Below, one piece after another: positions 8,093 through 17,978 of a stretch of DNA of 64,000 nt. The notes below the pieces were generated by a model. The model made no database searches and was not told the origin of the DNA. It worked only from the letters and a program-made list of their open reading frames with translations. This stretch comes from Shinella sp. PSBB067. Its GTDB lineage: Bacteria > Pseudomonadota > Alphaproteobacteria > Rhizobiales > Rhizobiaceae. Where the stretch lies: NCBI RefSeq assembly GCF_016839145.1, contig NZ_CP069303.1, positions 2,666,001 through 2,730,000 of the forward strand. Direction: 5' to 3'. Numbering within the stretch: position 1 is the first letter of the stretch; each line of letters opens with the position of its first letter. Made by a program: the position numbers and the translations under genes.

Positions 8093-10417
8093 TCAGGCCC
8101 CGCCCGTGCGAAGCTGCGCCAGCGACATCATGAGGTCCGCGCTGATGCCGGAGGAACCCGAATTCGTCAGCACCGAGAGGGCGGGATCGGTGGTCGCCTG
8201 ATTGTTCAGGTCGTAGAGCACGGAGAACTTCACGATCATCTTCGAAACTGCCTGCGGGTCCTGCAACTCCTTGAGGTCGAGATGGCGCTTGATCATTTCG
8301 GCCTGGGCGTCGATGTTCGCGCTGCCCACCTCGTCGGGAAGCTGGTAGACCACCTTGAAGACCTCGAAGAGCGCGTCGTCGGCAAGGATGTCGTAGGGGG
8401 TCGTGATCGTCGCGGCCTTGCGTTCGAAATAGAGTGCGAGGCGCACGCCGGCATTGTCGTTGCCCGCCTCCTCCTCCAGCATCTGGCGCACATGGCTGTC
8501 GATCGTCTCGTAGATGCCGCGGCGCGACTGGATCTCGGCATCGTCCGGCTGCTTGATCTTGCCCTCGGCGTTGAAGTTGAACGAGGCGACGATCTTGCGG
8601 AAGCCGCGGTCCGCCTGACGGTTCACGAAACTCTTGGGGTCGTCGAGGTCGGACGCGAAGATCTTCTCCATGAAGACCGGATCGACGCTCTTCGGATCGA
8701 TGCCGTTCGCCGTCAGCACGAAGGAGACGAGACGCTCGTCGGAGAGGAATTCCTTGGTCGTTTCGACCCGCTGGATCTGCGTGGCGTAATATTTCGCCTC
8801 TTCCTCAGCCTTCGCCTTGTCGTCCTTCGTCCCGAAACGGGATTTCGCCGTCACATAGGCGCGCGACATGACGAGGATCTCGGATTCCGACTGCGCCAGC
8901 TTCGGCGCGGTGATATTGCCGTCCGCACCGAAATTGAACGCCTTGGCAAGCTGCACGAAGCGGTCGTCCTTGAGCTGGTACACATAGCTCCTGGGATCGT
9001 TGAGGTCGCTCTTGAGCACTCTCTTGACGGTGAAGGCCGAGACGCTGGCAGGATCGAGCCCGAACGCCTTCAATGCGAAGTTGTAGACCGACGCCTCCCC
9101 GACGAAGTCCTGCACCGACTTGACCGCACCGATCTGGCTCTTGAACCGCTTGACGGCGGTCGCGTCCGCATCGTCGTCCTTGTCGTTGTAGTGGACCATG
9201 TAGCCGCGGGCGGCAGCAGCGGTCTGTACGGCCGTCTGCGCCGTGTCGCCGGCCGCAAGCGAGCCGTCGTCCTGGAAGTTGAAGGCGGCGCGCAACGCGA
9301 CGTACTTCGCCTTGTCGGCGCCGCCGAAGAGGTTGATGTAGCTCGTCGCGTCGTTCGGGTCGGGGTCGCTCGTCAGGATATTGGAGATCGTGGAGCTGAC
9401 GACGGACGCCTTGTTGAGGTCGAAGGCGACCTTGATGTAGTTCAGGAGGCGCGGATCGCTGACGAGTTCGTGCGCCGTCGTGATGCTTCCGATGCGACTC
9501 TCGAAATAGTCCTTGTTCATCAGCGCCGCCTCGGACGTCACGCGCGGATTGGAGAGCGTGTAGAGCTGGTTCGTGCCCGCCTTCTGCGCCGCATCCTGCA
9601 CGGTGCCGGCCGTCGCCGTCCCGTCGCTGGCGAAGCTGTAGGCCTCCGCCAGCGCGCGATACTTCTGGGCGTTGGCGATGACCGCGTTCTGCCGTGTGAT
9701 TTCCGCCCTGAGTTCGGCGATCCGTGCCTTGTTGGCATCGTTGGAGGGAAGGCCGGCCAGCTCCGCATTGGCCGCCTCGATCGCCGAGGCGGCCTCTTCG
9801 GCGCGTGCGCCGAACGTGGTGTTGAAATAGCTGCCCGGATCGTCGGGATCGCTGCCGAGGACGCCGCGCACCACCGTGCGCGAATAGGTGTTCGGATCGA
9901 TGCCGAAGGCCGTGAACACATAGTTGCGCAGACGGTCGTTGTTGAGGAGCTGGTCGGCGCTCGTCACCGTATCGATGACGATATTGTAGTAGCGCGTCTC
10001 CTCCTTGATCGCCGAGCCGGCATTAGCGGCCGTGGCGGAATAGAGACCGATGATCTCGTCGAGCTGGGTTTCCGTCTGGGGCGTTGCGGTCGAGGCGGAA
10101 AAGCTGAAGGCGCTGGCGAAGTTGCGGTAGCGCTCGTCGGACAGCTTGTTGGCAAAGCTGTTGGCGTCGGTCAGGTCGCTGTCCAGCACCTTGCGCATGA
10201 AGGCCTTGGCATAGGTCATGTCGTCGAGACCGTAGGCCTTCATGGCATAGGAATAGAGCCGGTAGTCATCAAGGAACGCGTCGACCGAGCCGACCTTGCC
10301 GATGTTCTCCTTGTAGTACTCGGCCTCGCGCGCATTGCTCGTCTCCGCCGCCGTGCGGTCCAGCGACTTCAGCATGTCCTTCGAGATGAGGTTGTAGCTC
10401 GTATAGGTCGACAGCAT
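8093..10417 (-). CDS. DUF1217 repeat protein, flagellum-associated type
   Basis: I place the start at the ATG at 10417 (MLSTYTSYNLISKDML), giving 774 residues; a further 39 codons are open upstream but are Arg/Pro-rich and look non-coding. The protein is built from about six related units of 80-130 residues, each with an aromatic start (YYKENIGKV, YYNIVIDTV, YFESRIGSI, RFKSQIGAV, YYATQIQRV, YFERKAATI), a middle like LKAFGLDP and, in the first five, a signature like VLxSDLxDPxSYV. DUF1217 proteins are found near flagellar genes in rhizobia, but no flagellar gene adjoins this one. There is no signal peptide. The last unit is the most divergent. Confidence 0.85.
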   Translation of the reverse strand: MLSTYTSYNLISKDMLKSLDRTAAETSNAREAEYYKENIGKVGSVDAFLDDYRLYSYAMKAYGLDDMTYAKAFMRKVLDSDLTDANSFANKLSDERYRNFASAFSFSASTATPQTETQLDEIIGLYSATAANAGSAIKEETRYYNIVIDTVTSADQLLNNDRLRNYVFTAFGIDPNTYSRTVVRGVLGSDPDDPGSYFNTTFGARAEEAASAIEAANAELAGLPSNDANKARIAELRAEITRQNAVIANAQKYRALAEAYSFASDGTATAGTVQDAAQKAGTNQLYTLSNPRVTSEAALMNKDYFESRIGSITTAHELVSDPRLLNYIKVAFDLNKASVVSSTISNILTSDPDPNDATSYINLFGGADKAKYVALRAAFNFQDDGSLAAGDTAQTAVQTAAAARGYMVHYNDKDDDADATAVKRFKSQIGAVKSVQDFVGEASVYNFALKAFGLDPASVSAFTVKRVLKSDLNDPRSYVYQLKDDRFVQLAKAFNFGADGNITAPKLAQSESEILVMSRAYVTAKSRFGTKDDKAKAEEEAKYYATQIQRVETTKEFLSDERLVSFVLTANGIDPKSVDPVFMEKIFASDLDDPKSFVNRQADRGFRKIVASFNFNAEGKIKQPDDAEIQSRRGIYETIDSHVRQMLEEEAGNDNAGVRLALYFERKAATITTPYDILADDALFEVFKVVYQLPDEVGSANIDAQAEMIKRHLDLKELQDPQAVSKMIVKFSVLYDLNNQATTDPALSVLTNSGSSGISADLMMSLAQLRTGGA

Positions 10418-10707
10418 GGAGAACCCGTTCCTTCCGGTCACCGGCCGCGCGCAGGCCGATCGCCGGCATTGTCGCGCGCGAGGCTTGTCCCGGCCTGTCG
10501 GCTCCCCTTCGGCAAAGGCGCCCGCGGCGTTCACGTCTCCTAAACCCTAGCCCGTTCGGTTTTGCTAACCATCAGGAACTGCAAAGTTTTCTTAACCGCA
10601 ATTTTTAAGCGGCGTGGAAGGGGGCGCGCCTATTCTCCCCCACAGAGGACGCAAAGTCCCGATGAGAAGACCGCACACGGCTCTCAAGGAAAACAAGGGC
10701 GAAAGAC

Positions 10708-11271
10708 ATGCTGAATACCGTTTCCAAGCCGGCCTGGGCCGGCACCACGCTCCGGCTCGATCCCAGGCGCTTTCCGCAGCAGGTGACCTTCGAGCTGCGC
10801 ACGGAGGGAACCGACGCCACGATCACCCTCGACGAGCGCGGCGCCGTGCTGCGCAAGGTCCTCCCCTCCAGCGGCCTGCCGCTCTCCATCGCGCTGCCGG
10901 CCCGCGCCTTCAAGGGCGTTGCCGCCCGCGCCATCGACCACGGCAACGGCGACGTGACGGTTACGCTGGAACTGCATCACGACGATCCGGACCTGTGCAT
11001 CCCGCTTCTGGTGGCGCACGATCTGTGCGACATCGCCGCCGACTGGCGAAGCTGGGCCGACGCCTACCGCATCCCCATGCTGATGGTGGAAGCCGACGGC
11101 ATCGCCCGCCCGCTCGACGACAGCCTGACCGTCGGCAGCCGCCCCGCCAGGCAGCGCCGCCGCCACTCCTATTTCGCGGACCGCCGCCCGCGCTTCCTCG
11201 TGCGCCGCACGACGGGCAAGCTCGGCGTCCAGATGAAGATCGACGGCCGGGAAATCATCGCCCGCCGTTGA
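10708..11271 (+). CDS. Conserved hypothetical protein, possibly DUF6101 family
   Basis: A 187-residue, probably cytosolic protein I cannot assign a function to; it is reminiscent of the rhizobial DUF6101 family, which is a tentative match. The first two thirds look like a beta-rich domain (TFELRTEGTDATITLDERG and similar). The C-terminal third is very basic (ARQRRRHSYFADRRPRFLVRR), which could contact nucleic acid or lipid. It is divergent from the DUF1217 gene across 290 gene-free bases that include an A+T-rich stretch (10555-10610), a likely promoter zone. A strong terminator follows. Confidence 0.72.
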   Translation: MLNTVSKPAWAGTTLRLDPRRFPQQVTFELRTEGTDATITLDERGAVLRKVLPSSGLPLSIALPARAFKGVAARAIDHGNGDVTVTLELHHDDPDLCIPLLVAHDLCDIAADWRSWADAYRIPMLMVEADGIARPLDDSLTVGSRPARQRRRHSYFADRRPRFLVRRTTGKLGVQMKIDGREIIARR

Positions 11272-11296
11272 GCCTGCGATGAACGTCTGACCTCGG

Positions 11297-11325
11297 AAAG
11301 CCGGCCGTCCCTGCGGCCGGCTTTT
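11297..11325. terminator. Bidirectional Rho-independent terminator
   Basis: AAAGCCGGCCG (11297-11307) pairs perfectly with CGGCCGGCTTT (11314-11324) over a 6-base loop, with T-runs on both strands. It separates the convergent gene ending at 11271 from ubiA ending at 11337, and can serve both. Confidence 0.88.
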
Positions 11326-11336
11326 CCGCGTCCGGC

Positions 11337-12290
11337 TCAGGCGAAGGGAATGGCAATCGCCAGCGCGAGGAAGATGGCAAAGCCGACGACGTGGTTGAAC
11401 TTGAACAGCGCGAGGCACTGCACCGGATCGTCGATGTCGAGCGACCGGATCTGCCAGGCGAGCATCAGCGCGGCGGCGGCAAGGCCGAGCCAGGCGATCA
11501 CGCCGACGCCGGCAAGCCAGAAGGACAGCGCGATGAGCGCCACCGTCAGGCCATAGAGGCCGATGAGCCATTGCCGCGTCTTTTCGCCGAACAGGCGCGC
11601 GGTGGAGCGCACGCCGATCAGCGCATCGTCCTCCTTGTCCTGGTGGGCGTAGATCGTGTCGTAGCCGATGGTCCAAGCGATGGCGGCGATGTAGAGCGCG
11701 ACGGGCGCCAGCGAGAGCGTGCCGAACGACGCCGCCCAGCCCATCAGCGCACCCCAGGAAAAGGCCATGCCGAGGAAGAACTGCGGCCAGTCGGTGAAGC
11801 GCTTGGCGAAGGGATAGATCGCGACGATCAGCAGCGAGGCGGTGCCGAGCCCGATGGAGAAGAGATTAAACTGCAGGAGGACGACAAGGCCGGCGAGCGC
11901 CTGCAGAGCGAGGAAGATCTTCGCCTGGCGGCGCGTGACGCGGCCCGACGGCAGCGGGCGCGAGCGGGTGCGCGCCACGGCCTGGTCGATGTCGTGGTCG
12001 ACGAGGTCGTTATAGGTGCAGCCGGCCCCGCGCATGGCGACCGAACCGATGAAGAACAGGAAGAGATGCAAGAGGAACCGCGGCCAGTCGAAGCTGCCGG
12101 CCGCCGCCCCGACATTGGCCGCCAGCGCCGCCGACCAGAAGCAGGGCCACATCAGGAGCTGCCAGCCGATCGGCCGGTCCCAGCGGGCAAGCTGCGCATA
12201 GGGCCAGGCCCCGCGCGGCAGGACGCGGTAGACCCAGTTGTCGGAAGGCGCGTCGGAGACGCGGCCGGAATCGGAAGGGGTGCTGATCAT
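11337..12290 (-). CDS. ubiA: 4-hydroxybenzoate polyprenyltransferase
   Basis: An inner-membrane enzyme that attaches the polyprenyl chain to 4-hydroxybenzoate in ubiquinone synthesis. From the ATG at 12290, which has TAGG just upstream, the protein is 317 residues with about eight hydrophobic helices. The first Asp-rich motif is NDLVDHDID (94-102) and the second is YDTIYAHQDKEDD around 205-217; both bind the Mg-diphosphate substrate. A start 15 bases earlier is open but poorly placed. It is divergent from purD with about 180 bases between them. Confidence 0.93.
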   Translation of the reverse strand: MISTPSDSGRVSDAPSDNWVYRVLPRGAWPYAQLARWDRPIGWQLLMWPCFWSAALAANVGAAAGSFDWPRFLLHLFLFFIGSVAMRGAGCTYNDLVDHDIDQAVARTRSRPLPSGRVTRRQAKIFLALQALAGLVVLLQFNLFSIGLGTASLLIVAIYPFAKRFTDWPQFFLGMAFSWGALMGWAASFGTLSLAPVALYIAAIAWTIGYDTIYAHQDKEDDALIGVRSTARLFGEKTRQWLIGLYGLTVALIALSFWLAGVGVIAWLGLAAAALMLAWQIRSLDIDDPVQCLALFKFNHVVGFAIFLALAIAIPFA

Positions 12291-12473
12291 GCACCTAGAT
12301 CGCAAGCGGCCACGCGCGGGTCAAGCCGGCGCGCGAGTCGCGGAGGCGATTCGGTTCGGCGAGAAGGCGTCGTGGCAGATCCGGGCCTGCCCCTCATGCC
12401 GCTACCGGCCCTTGACCTTTCGGCCCCGTCCCCTTAACCCGCCAGCAACAAGCATCAGGTCGAGGGTACGGGC

Positions 12474-13745
12474 ATGAAGGTTCTGTTGATCGGATCGGGC
12501 GGACGCGAGCACGCCCTTGCCTGGAAACTCGCGCAATCCCCCCTTCTCGACACGCTCTACGCCGCACCCGGCAATCCGGGCATCGCCGAATGCGCGACGC
12601 TGGTTTCCCTCGACGTCGAGGACCACGCCGCCGTCTCGGCCTTCTGCCAGGAGAACGGCGTGTCCTTCGTCGTCGTCGGCCCCGAGGCGCCGCTGGTCGC
12701 CGGCCTTGCCGACGTGCTGCGCGCCGACGGCATCGCCGTCTTCGGCCCCTCGGCCGCCGCCGCCCGGCTCGAGGGCTCCAAGGGCTTCACCAAGGACCTG
12801 TGCGCCAAGTACGACATCCCGACCGGCGCCTATCGACGCTTCACCGACGCCGCCTCCGCCAGGGCCTATATCGAGGCCGAGGGCGCCCCGATCGTCATCA
12901 AGGCGGACGGGCTTGCCGCCGGCAAGGGCGTGACCGTCGCCATGACGCTCGACGAGGCGCTCGCCGCCGTCGACGACTGCTTCGACGGCGCCTTCGGCGC
13001 GGCCGGCGCGGAAGTGGTCGTGGAAGCCTTCCTCGACGGCGAGGAGGCGAGCTTCTTCTGCCTGTGCGACGGCGTGAACGCGCTGCCGCTCGCCTCCGCA
13101 CAGGATCACAAGCGCGTCGGCGACGGCGATACCGGCCCGAACACCGGCGGCATGGGCGCCTATTCGCCGGCGCCCGTCATGACGCCCGGCATGGTAGAGC
13201 GCACGATGAAGGAGATCATCGTGCCGACGATCCGCGGCATGGCGGCGGACGGCCATCCCTTCCAGGGCGTCCTCTTCGCCGGCCTGATGATCACCGCCAA
13301 GGGTCCCGAGCTCATCGAGTACAACGTGCGTTTCGGCGATCCGGAATGCCAGGTACTGATGATGCGGCTCGAAAGCGACCTCCTGCCGATCCTGCACGCC
13401 GCCGCGGTCAGCCGGCTCGACAAGGTGACGGCCGCGTGGCGCGATGCGCCGGCCCTCACCGTCGTCATGGCCTCGAAGGGCTATCCGGGCGCTTACGAGA
13501 AGAACACGCCGATCCTTTCGCTGCCGGCCGACGACGCCGCCACCAAGGTGTTCCATGCCGGCACGGCCCTGAAGGACGGCAAGCTGGTCGCGACCGGCGG
13601 GCGCGTATTGAACGTCACCGCCGTGGCGCCGACGGTCGGCGAGGCGCAAAGGGCGGCCTATGCGGCGCTCGACCGGGTGGTATGGGACAACGGCTTCTGC
13701 CGCCGCGACATCGGCTGGCGGGCAGTGGCCCGCGAAAAGGCCTGA
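12474..13745 (+). CDS. purD: Phosphoribosylamine-glycine ligase (GAR synthetase)
   Basis: Second step of purine synthesis: joins glycine to 5-phosphoribosylamine with ATP. The 423 residues match the family length. The N-terminal domain begins [19 protein letters not shown]; the ATP-grasp domain shows [14 protein letters not shown] near 140-155, [13 protein letters not shown] around 220, and [13 protein letters not shown] near 280 with the metal ligands. The gene appears monocistronic, between divergent ubiA and a small secreted-protein gene. Confidence 0.97.
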   Translation: MKVLLIGSGGREHALAWKLAQSPLLDTLYAAPGNPGIAECATLVSLDVEDHAAVSAFCQENGVSFVVVGPEAPLVAGLADVLRADGIAVFGPSAAAARLEGSKGFTKDLCAKYDIPTGAYRRFTDAASARAYIEAEGAPIVIKADGLAAGKGVTVAMTLDEALAAVDDCFDGAFGAAGAEVVVEAFLDGEEASFFCLCDGVNALPLASAQDHKRVGDGDTGPNTGGMGAYSPAPVMTPGMVERTMKEIIVPTIRGMAADGHPFQGVLFAGLMITAKGPELIEYNVRFGDPECQVLMMRLESDLLPILHAAAVSRLDKVTAAWRDAPALTVVMASKGYPGAYEKNTPILSLPADDAATKVFHAGTALKDGKLVATGGRVLNVTAVAPTVGEAQRAAYAALDRVVWDNGFCRRDIGWRAVAREKA

Positions 13746-13752
13746 CCGCAGC

Positions 13753-13770
13753 CGGCGAAAAACGCCGTTT
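13753..13770 (+). terminator. Weak hairpin after purD
   Basis: CGGCG, AAAAA, CGCCG then TTT lie 8 bases after the purD stop. The stem is only 5 bp with a short T-run, so it is a weak candidate terminator. Confidence 0.45.
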
Positions 13771-13850
13771 GCTCAAATTTTACCATTTCCCCTGACGGGA
13801 CCGTAACCGACGGGCGCTAGTCTTCTCCCAACGATGAGGGAGTTCCGTCG

Positions 13851-14315
13851 ATGCGTAGCCTGCTGCCGACCATTGCTTTCATGCTTCTCGCCGCCCCAGC
13901 CCTTGCGGATTCGATCCATCCCGTCGCCGGCACCACCTCGGCCGGCAGTATCGAGGCGATACGCTGCGACGACTGCCCGGCGCTGAAGCCGAAGCTGAAA
14001 GCCGCGACATACCATGTCGACGCCATCGCCCCCGGCACGCAGAAGGTGGAGATCCGGGAAGAGAACGGCGAGCGCAAGATCTACCGGACGGAGGCCTGGA
14101 TGGGCGGGTCCCCCGTGCTCTTCGTCAGCAAGGCAGCGCCCGGAACGGTCGAAGCCGCCACCGCGGAAAAAACCGAGGTCGGCAACGCGGTCACCGTCGA
14201 TGCGGGCGCCAAGACCAGCGCGCTCGGCGAGAGCGCGGCGCAGGACGCCCGGACGGCCGCGATGGCGTCTTCACGGGAGTTTGATCCGGCAACGTTTGAA
14301 CTCCGGCTCAACTGA
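13851..14315 (+). CDS. Small secreted protein, HPE1-like
   Basis: A 154-residue protein with a Sec signal peptide (MRSLLPTIAFMLLAAPALA, cut after residue 19 or so). The mature part has a close Cys pair (RCDDCPAL) and an acidic, alanine-rich C-terminal half. I connect it from memory with rhizobial proteins labelled plant virulence effector HPE1-like, but that label says little about function and the match is tentative. The ATG has GAGGGAG about 8 bases upstream. It is monocistronic. Confidence 0.7.
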   Translation: MRSLLPTIAFMLLAAPALADSIHPVAGTTSAGSIEAIRCDDCPALKPKLKAATYHVDAIAPGTQKVEIREENGERKIYRTEAWMGGSPVLFVSKAAPGTVEAATAEKTEVGNAVTVDAGAKTSALGESAAQDARTAAMASSREFDPATFELRLN

Positions 14316-14381
14316 GCCCATATTGGGTGGCCCTGCCTCTCAGTCCCTCCAGGCTGACAGGAATCCGCGAAAGCGGACGTT

Positions 14382-14409
14382 TGCGCCCCTGACCTCAAGC
14401 AGGGGCGCA
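14382..14409 (-). terminator. Hairpin ending the glyS-DUF523 transcript
   Basis: TGCGCCCCTG (14382-14391) pairs perfectly with CAGGGGCGCA (14400-14409) over an 8-base loop. It lies just after the DUF523 stop codon on the minus strand. No long T-run follows, so it could also be a transcript-stabilising stem. Confidence 0.55.
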
Positions 14410-14415
14410 CGCGTA

Positions 14416-14910
14416 TCAGCCGGCCTCCCCCATGTCGCCGACGAGCCTGTCGACCTCGCGGTCCGAATAGACGGCGATGCCGTTTCGCCGCAGCAGGGCC
14501 GCCGTCACGCCCTGTCCGGCATGGCGTGCGCCGGAGAAACTGCCGTCATAGACGAAACCGGAACCGCAGGACGGGCTGCCGTCGATCAGCAGCGCGTGCC
14601 GGCAGCCGTTCTCGCGCGCCACGGCGAGCGCAATGCGCGCGCCCTCGATATAGGCGGCCGAGACGTCACCGCCGGAAATCTCCAGCACGCGTGCCCGTCC
14701 GTCGAGCACGTCGTCGCCGTCGAGGCCGTTCTCGATCTCCGCGGGCGGCCGCGGCACCTGGAAGCCGCCGGCAAGCTCCGGGCACAGCGTCACCAGCCGT
14801 CCCTCGGCCTTCCAGCGCTCGACGGCCGCATGCATGAGCGGCTTTGCCGATCCGTTGTAGCGGACCGGCAGGCCCGCAAGGCAGGCGCTGATGAGGATCC
14901 TGCCGGCCAT
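14416..14910 (-). CDS. DUF523 domain protein
   Basis: A 164-residue protein starting at the ATG at 14910 (MAGRILISACLAGLPVRYNG). It shows the DUF523 pattern: an SACLxGxxVRYNG start, LCPELAGGFQVPRPPAEI near 43-60 and DGSPSCGSGFVYDGSF near 108-123, with conserved cysteines that could bind a metal. The family's function is not established. It begins 13 bases after glyS on the same strand and probably shares its transcript. Confidence 0.85.
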   Translation of the reverse strand: MAGRILISACLAGLPVRYNGSAKPLMHAAVERWKAEGRLVTLCPELAGGFQVPRPPAEIENGLDGDDVLDGRARVLEISGGDVSAAYIEGARIALAVARENGCRHALLIDGSPSCGSGFVYDGSFSGARHAGQGVTAALLRRNGIAVYSDREVDRLVGDMGEAG

Positions 14911-14923
14911 CAGCGCCCGTCCC

Positions 14924-17038
14924 TCACCCTGCGATCCGGGAGAAGTCGGCGACCGTCCCGGTCGCCGCGCGAATGGCGGCAAGCAGCGCGAGGCGGTTGG
15001 CGCGGATGGCCGGGTCCTCGTCGTTGACGAGGACGTCGTTGAAGAACCGGTCGACCGGCGCGCGGAGCGTCGAAAGCGCCGCCATCGCGGAGCGGAAGTC
15101 TTCCTTCGCGACTGCAGCGGCGGCATCCTTCGAAGCGGCGTCCACCGCGGCGTGAAGCGTCTTCTCCGCGTCGAGCAGCAGGAGACCGGCCGAGACCGCG
15201 CCCTCGACGACGGTGCCCTTCTTTTCCTCCGCCGCAAGAAGCTGCGTCGCGCGCCGGGTGCCGGAAAGAAGGTTCTGGCCGTCTTCGGAGGTGATGAATG
15301 CCGTCAGCGCTTCCACGCGGCGGGCGACCATCAGCAAATCGTCGGCCTCCGGCGTCAGCACGGCATCGATGAGATCGTGGCGCGCACCCATGTCGCGGAG
15401 ATAGACCTTGAGCCGGTCGTGGAAGAAGGCGATGAGGTCCGGGTCCTTCACGACCGAGAGAAGCGGCAGGCGGATGTTCTTTTCGAGCAGCATGCGAATG
15501 ACGCCGAGCGCGGCGCGGCGCAGCGCATAGGGGTCCTTCGAGCCGGTCGGCTTCTCGTCGATGGCCCAGAAGCCGATCAGCGTGTCGAGCTTGTCGGCGA
15601 GCGCCACGGTGAGGCCCACCTTGCCGGCCGGCACGCGGTCGGAGGGCCCCTGCGGCTTGTAGTGGTCCTCGATAGCTTCGGCGACGGCAGCGTCCTCGCC
15701 CTGCAGAGCCGCATATTTGCGGCCCATGATGCCCTGCAGTTCGGGGAATTCGCCGACGGCTTCCGTGCGCAGGTCCGCCTTCGCGAGCACCACGGCGCGG
15801 TCGACGAGGGCGGCATCGGCGCCGGTGACCTTGGCGAGTTCGGCGGCAAGCCGGCGAATGCGCGCGACGCGCTCGCCCTGCGTGCCGAGTTTCGCATGGA
15901 AGGTGACGTCGAGCGCATCGAGCTTGGCCATGCGCTGGTCGAGCGGCTTTCCAAGATCGAGGCTGAATTTCTCGGCCGACGCCTTCAGCGTGCCGAGGTC
16001 CGGCAGGTCGCCCTGGTCGCGCAGCCAGAAATGCTTGGCATCGGAAAGGCGCGCGCGCACCACCTTGCCGTTGCCATGCACGATCTCCCGGCCGCCGTCC
16101 TTCGCCTCGATGTTGGAGACGAGGACGAAATGGTTGGACAGCGTGTCGCCACCCGGCTTGCGGGTGACGAAACACTTCTGGTTGGTCTTGATGGTCAGGC
16201 GGATGATCTCGGAGGGGATCGCCAGGAACTCCTCCTCGAACGTGCCCATCAGCACCTGCGGCCATTCGACGAGGCCGCAGACCTCCTCCAGCAGGCCCTC
16301 GTCCTCGACCAGTTCGAGGCCGCTCGCAAAAGCGATGTTGTTGGCGTCCGTCGCGATGATCTGCTTGCGGCGCTCGGCGTCGAGCACCACCTTCGCCTTC
16401 TCCAGATTGGCGACATAGTCCTCGAAACGGCGCACGGTGATGGCCTCGGGCGCATGGAAGCGGTGGCCGTAGGTGACGTTGCCCGCGACGATGCCGTCGA
16501 CCTCGAAGGGCACGACGCGCGTCTCCTCGGTCTCCGAGCCGAAGGTGCAGAGGATCGATTGCAACGGGCGCACCCAGCGCAGCGCGCCCGGCCTTGCCGA
16601 CGCCGCGCCCCAGCGCATCGACTTCGGCCAGGGGAAGTTGCGCACGATGCCCGGCATCGCCTCGGCGATGATCTCGTCGGCGGGACGGCCCGGCTTGACG
16701 ATATGGGCAACGTAAAAATCGCCCTTCTTCGGATCGCTGTGCACATGCGCTTCGGAAATCGAGGAAAGGCCGGCGCCGCGCAGGAAGCCTTCGATGGCCT
16801 TCTCGTTCGCATCCGTGCGCGGGCCCCTGCGCTCCTCGCGGATGTCGGCTGAGCGGGCATTGAGGCCGCGGATGTCGAGCGTCAGCCGGCGCGGCGTCCA
16901 GTATTCGCGCGCGCCCTCATAGGTCAGGCCCGCCTCGACCAGCGCATCGGTGACGAGCTTTTTCAGGTCGCCGGCCGCCTTGCGCTGCATGCGGGCGGGG
17001 ATTTCCTCGGAGCGGAGTTCAAGCAGCAGATCGGGCAT
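14924..17038 (-). CDS. glyS: Glycyl-tRNA synthetase beta subunit
   Basis: Beta subunit of the heterotetrameric (alpha2-beta2) glycyl-tRNA synthetase, involved in tRNA recognition. I use the ATG at 17038 ([17 protein letters not shown]), preceded by GAGGAAA, giving 704 residues; an in-frame GTG at 17053 is a poorer start. [11 protein letters not shown] near the N-terminus and the C-terminal DALR-like anticodon region ([22 protein letters not shown]) are characteristic. The catalytic alpha subunit gene glyQ is not in the window: the next gene upstream encodes a membrane-anchored protein and then the strand changes at sitA. Confidence 0.95.
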   Translation of the reverse strand: MPDLLLELRSEEIPARMQRKAAGDLKKLVTDALVEAGLTYEGAREYWTPRRLTLDIRGLNARSADIREERRGPRTDANEKAIEGFLRGAGLSSISEAHVHSDPKKGDFYVAHIVKPGRPADEIIAEAMPGIVRNFPWPKSMRWGAASARPGALRWVRPLQSILCTFGSETEETRVVPFEVDGIVAGNVTYGHRFHAPEAITVRRFEDYVANLEKAKVVLDAERRKQIIATDANNIAFASGLELVEDEGLLEEVCGLVEWPQVLMGTFEEEFLAIPSEIIRLTIKTNQKCFVTRKPGGDTLSNHFVLVSNIEAKDGGREIVHGNGKVVRARLSDAKHFWLRDQGDLPDLGTLKASAEKFSLDLGKPLDQRMAKLDALDVTFHAKLGTQGERVARIRRLAAELAKVTGADAALVDRAVVLAKADLRTEAVGEFPELQGIMGRKYAALQGEDAAVAEAIEDHYKPQGPSDRVPAGKVGLTVALADKLDTLIGFWAIDEKPTGSKDPYALRRAALGVIRMLLEKNIRLPLLSVVKDPDLIAFFHDRLKVYLRDMGARHDLIDAVLTPEADDLLMVARRVEALTAFITSEDGQNLLSGTRRATQLLAAEEKKGTVVEGAVSAGLLLLDAEKTLHAAVDAASKDAAAAVAKEDFRSAMAALSTLRAPVDRFFNDVLVNDEDPAIRANRLALLAAIRAATGTVADFSRIAG

Positions 17039-17052
17039 GTCAACTTTCCTCA

Positions 17053-17087
17053 CCCTTCCCTGCGGGGAAGGGTCGGCACACGGTGCC
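17053..17087. repeat. Palindromic element in the glyS leader (RIME-like)
   Basis: CCCTTCCC (17053-17060) and GGGAAGGG (17065-17072) form a perfect 8-bp stem; next to it GGCAC and GTGCC (17075-17087) form a second. The first resembles the stems of the larger repeats near 35300 and 40680. Its position just upstream of the glyS ribosome-binding site means it would fold in the glyS leader. Confidence 0.55.
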
Positions 17088-17176
17088 GGTATGGGGTGAA
17101 AATCGTCGCCTCTGCTAGCAAAGTTAGGCGGTGCTGTACAACGGCAAATATGCCGTCCGGCCCGCGCAGGCGCGGG

Positions 17177-17857
17177 TCAATGGCCGCTGGCGGCGACCTC
17201 GTGGCTGGGTTCGGCGGCGGCGTGCTCGCCCTCGGCGGCATGGCCGCCTTCCTCCTTGGCCTCGCCATGGCCGGACTTCGCCGTCTCGGTCGCGTTCGGA
17301 TCGATGCAATCCTCGCGGTCCTTCATGGAGGTGACGATGGCCTTGATCTCGTCGAGCGAGAGTTCCTTGCGCTCGCCGTAGAACTCGCCGTTGGCGGCCG
17401 GCGAGCCGTCCGTGTAGCGGGCGACGAAGGGTGCCGTCATGCCCGGAACGGCGGCCGGATCGCGGGCGAACAGCACTTCGGCGCCGATGGCCCGGCCGCG
17501 CATGTCGGCCCTGTATTCGGGGCCGGCGGCGTCGACGAGGATCACCTGGTAGAGATCGGCCTCCTCGGCGTTGGAAACGGCGCCGGCGATGCGCAGCGCC
17601 GTCTTGATGCGCACCTCGCCGTCCTTGGCGTCCGAGCGGACATATCTGCGCAGCCAATGCTGGCCGTCCTGCTCGAGGCGCACGGTCGTCACCGTCGTGC
17701 AGGCCGCGCCGGAGACCTTTTCCGACGAAGGCCCCAGAAGCACGTCGCGCCCGACAAAGATTGCCGCGGCGCCCGAGGCACCGGTCAGGACCATGACACC
17801 GGCAGCGATGATCAGAAGCTTCCGGGACAGGCGGAACGAGGTCGGCAGGAACTTCAC
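17177..17857 (-). CDS. Membrane-anchored periplasmic protein with histidine-rich tail
   Basis: A 226-residue protein of unknown function. One hydrophobic segment near residues 14-35 (LLIIAAGVMVLTGASGAAAIF) anchors it, with the rest probably periplasmic. The end of the protein is rich in His and Glu (SGHGEAKEEGGH and GEHAAAEPSHEVAASGH; five His in about 30 residues), which could bind a divalent metal. It starts 210 bases from sitA on the other strand, so the manganese-type operators lie between the two. It is followed by glyS on the same strand after about 140 bases. Confidence 0.75.
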   Translation of the reverse strand: MKFLPTSFRLSRKLLIIAAGVMVLTGASGAAAIFVGRDVLLGPSSEKVSGAACTTVTTVRLEQDGQHWLRRYVRSDAKDGEVRIKTALRIAGAVSNAEEADLYQVILVDAAGPEYRADMRGRAIGAEVLFARDPAAVPGMTAPFVARYTDGSPAANGEFYGERKELSLDEIKAIVTSMKDREDCIDPNATETAKSGHGEAKEEGGHAAEGEHAAAEPSHEVAASGH

Positions 17858-17978
17858 GGGCGTGAAACTTCTCTTTGAACGCAGAACAGGGAGCGCGCCG
17901 AGATCGCGCGAACGTACCGCACTCTAACCGCCGGGCGTTTCGGAAGTTTTAAACGGAACGTTCGATTTCAATCCGTTT

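Noticed and set aside
8282..10543. 753-codon plus-strand open frame
   Set aside because: Antisense to the DUF1217 repeats; its apparent periodicity is the mirror of that repeat protein.
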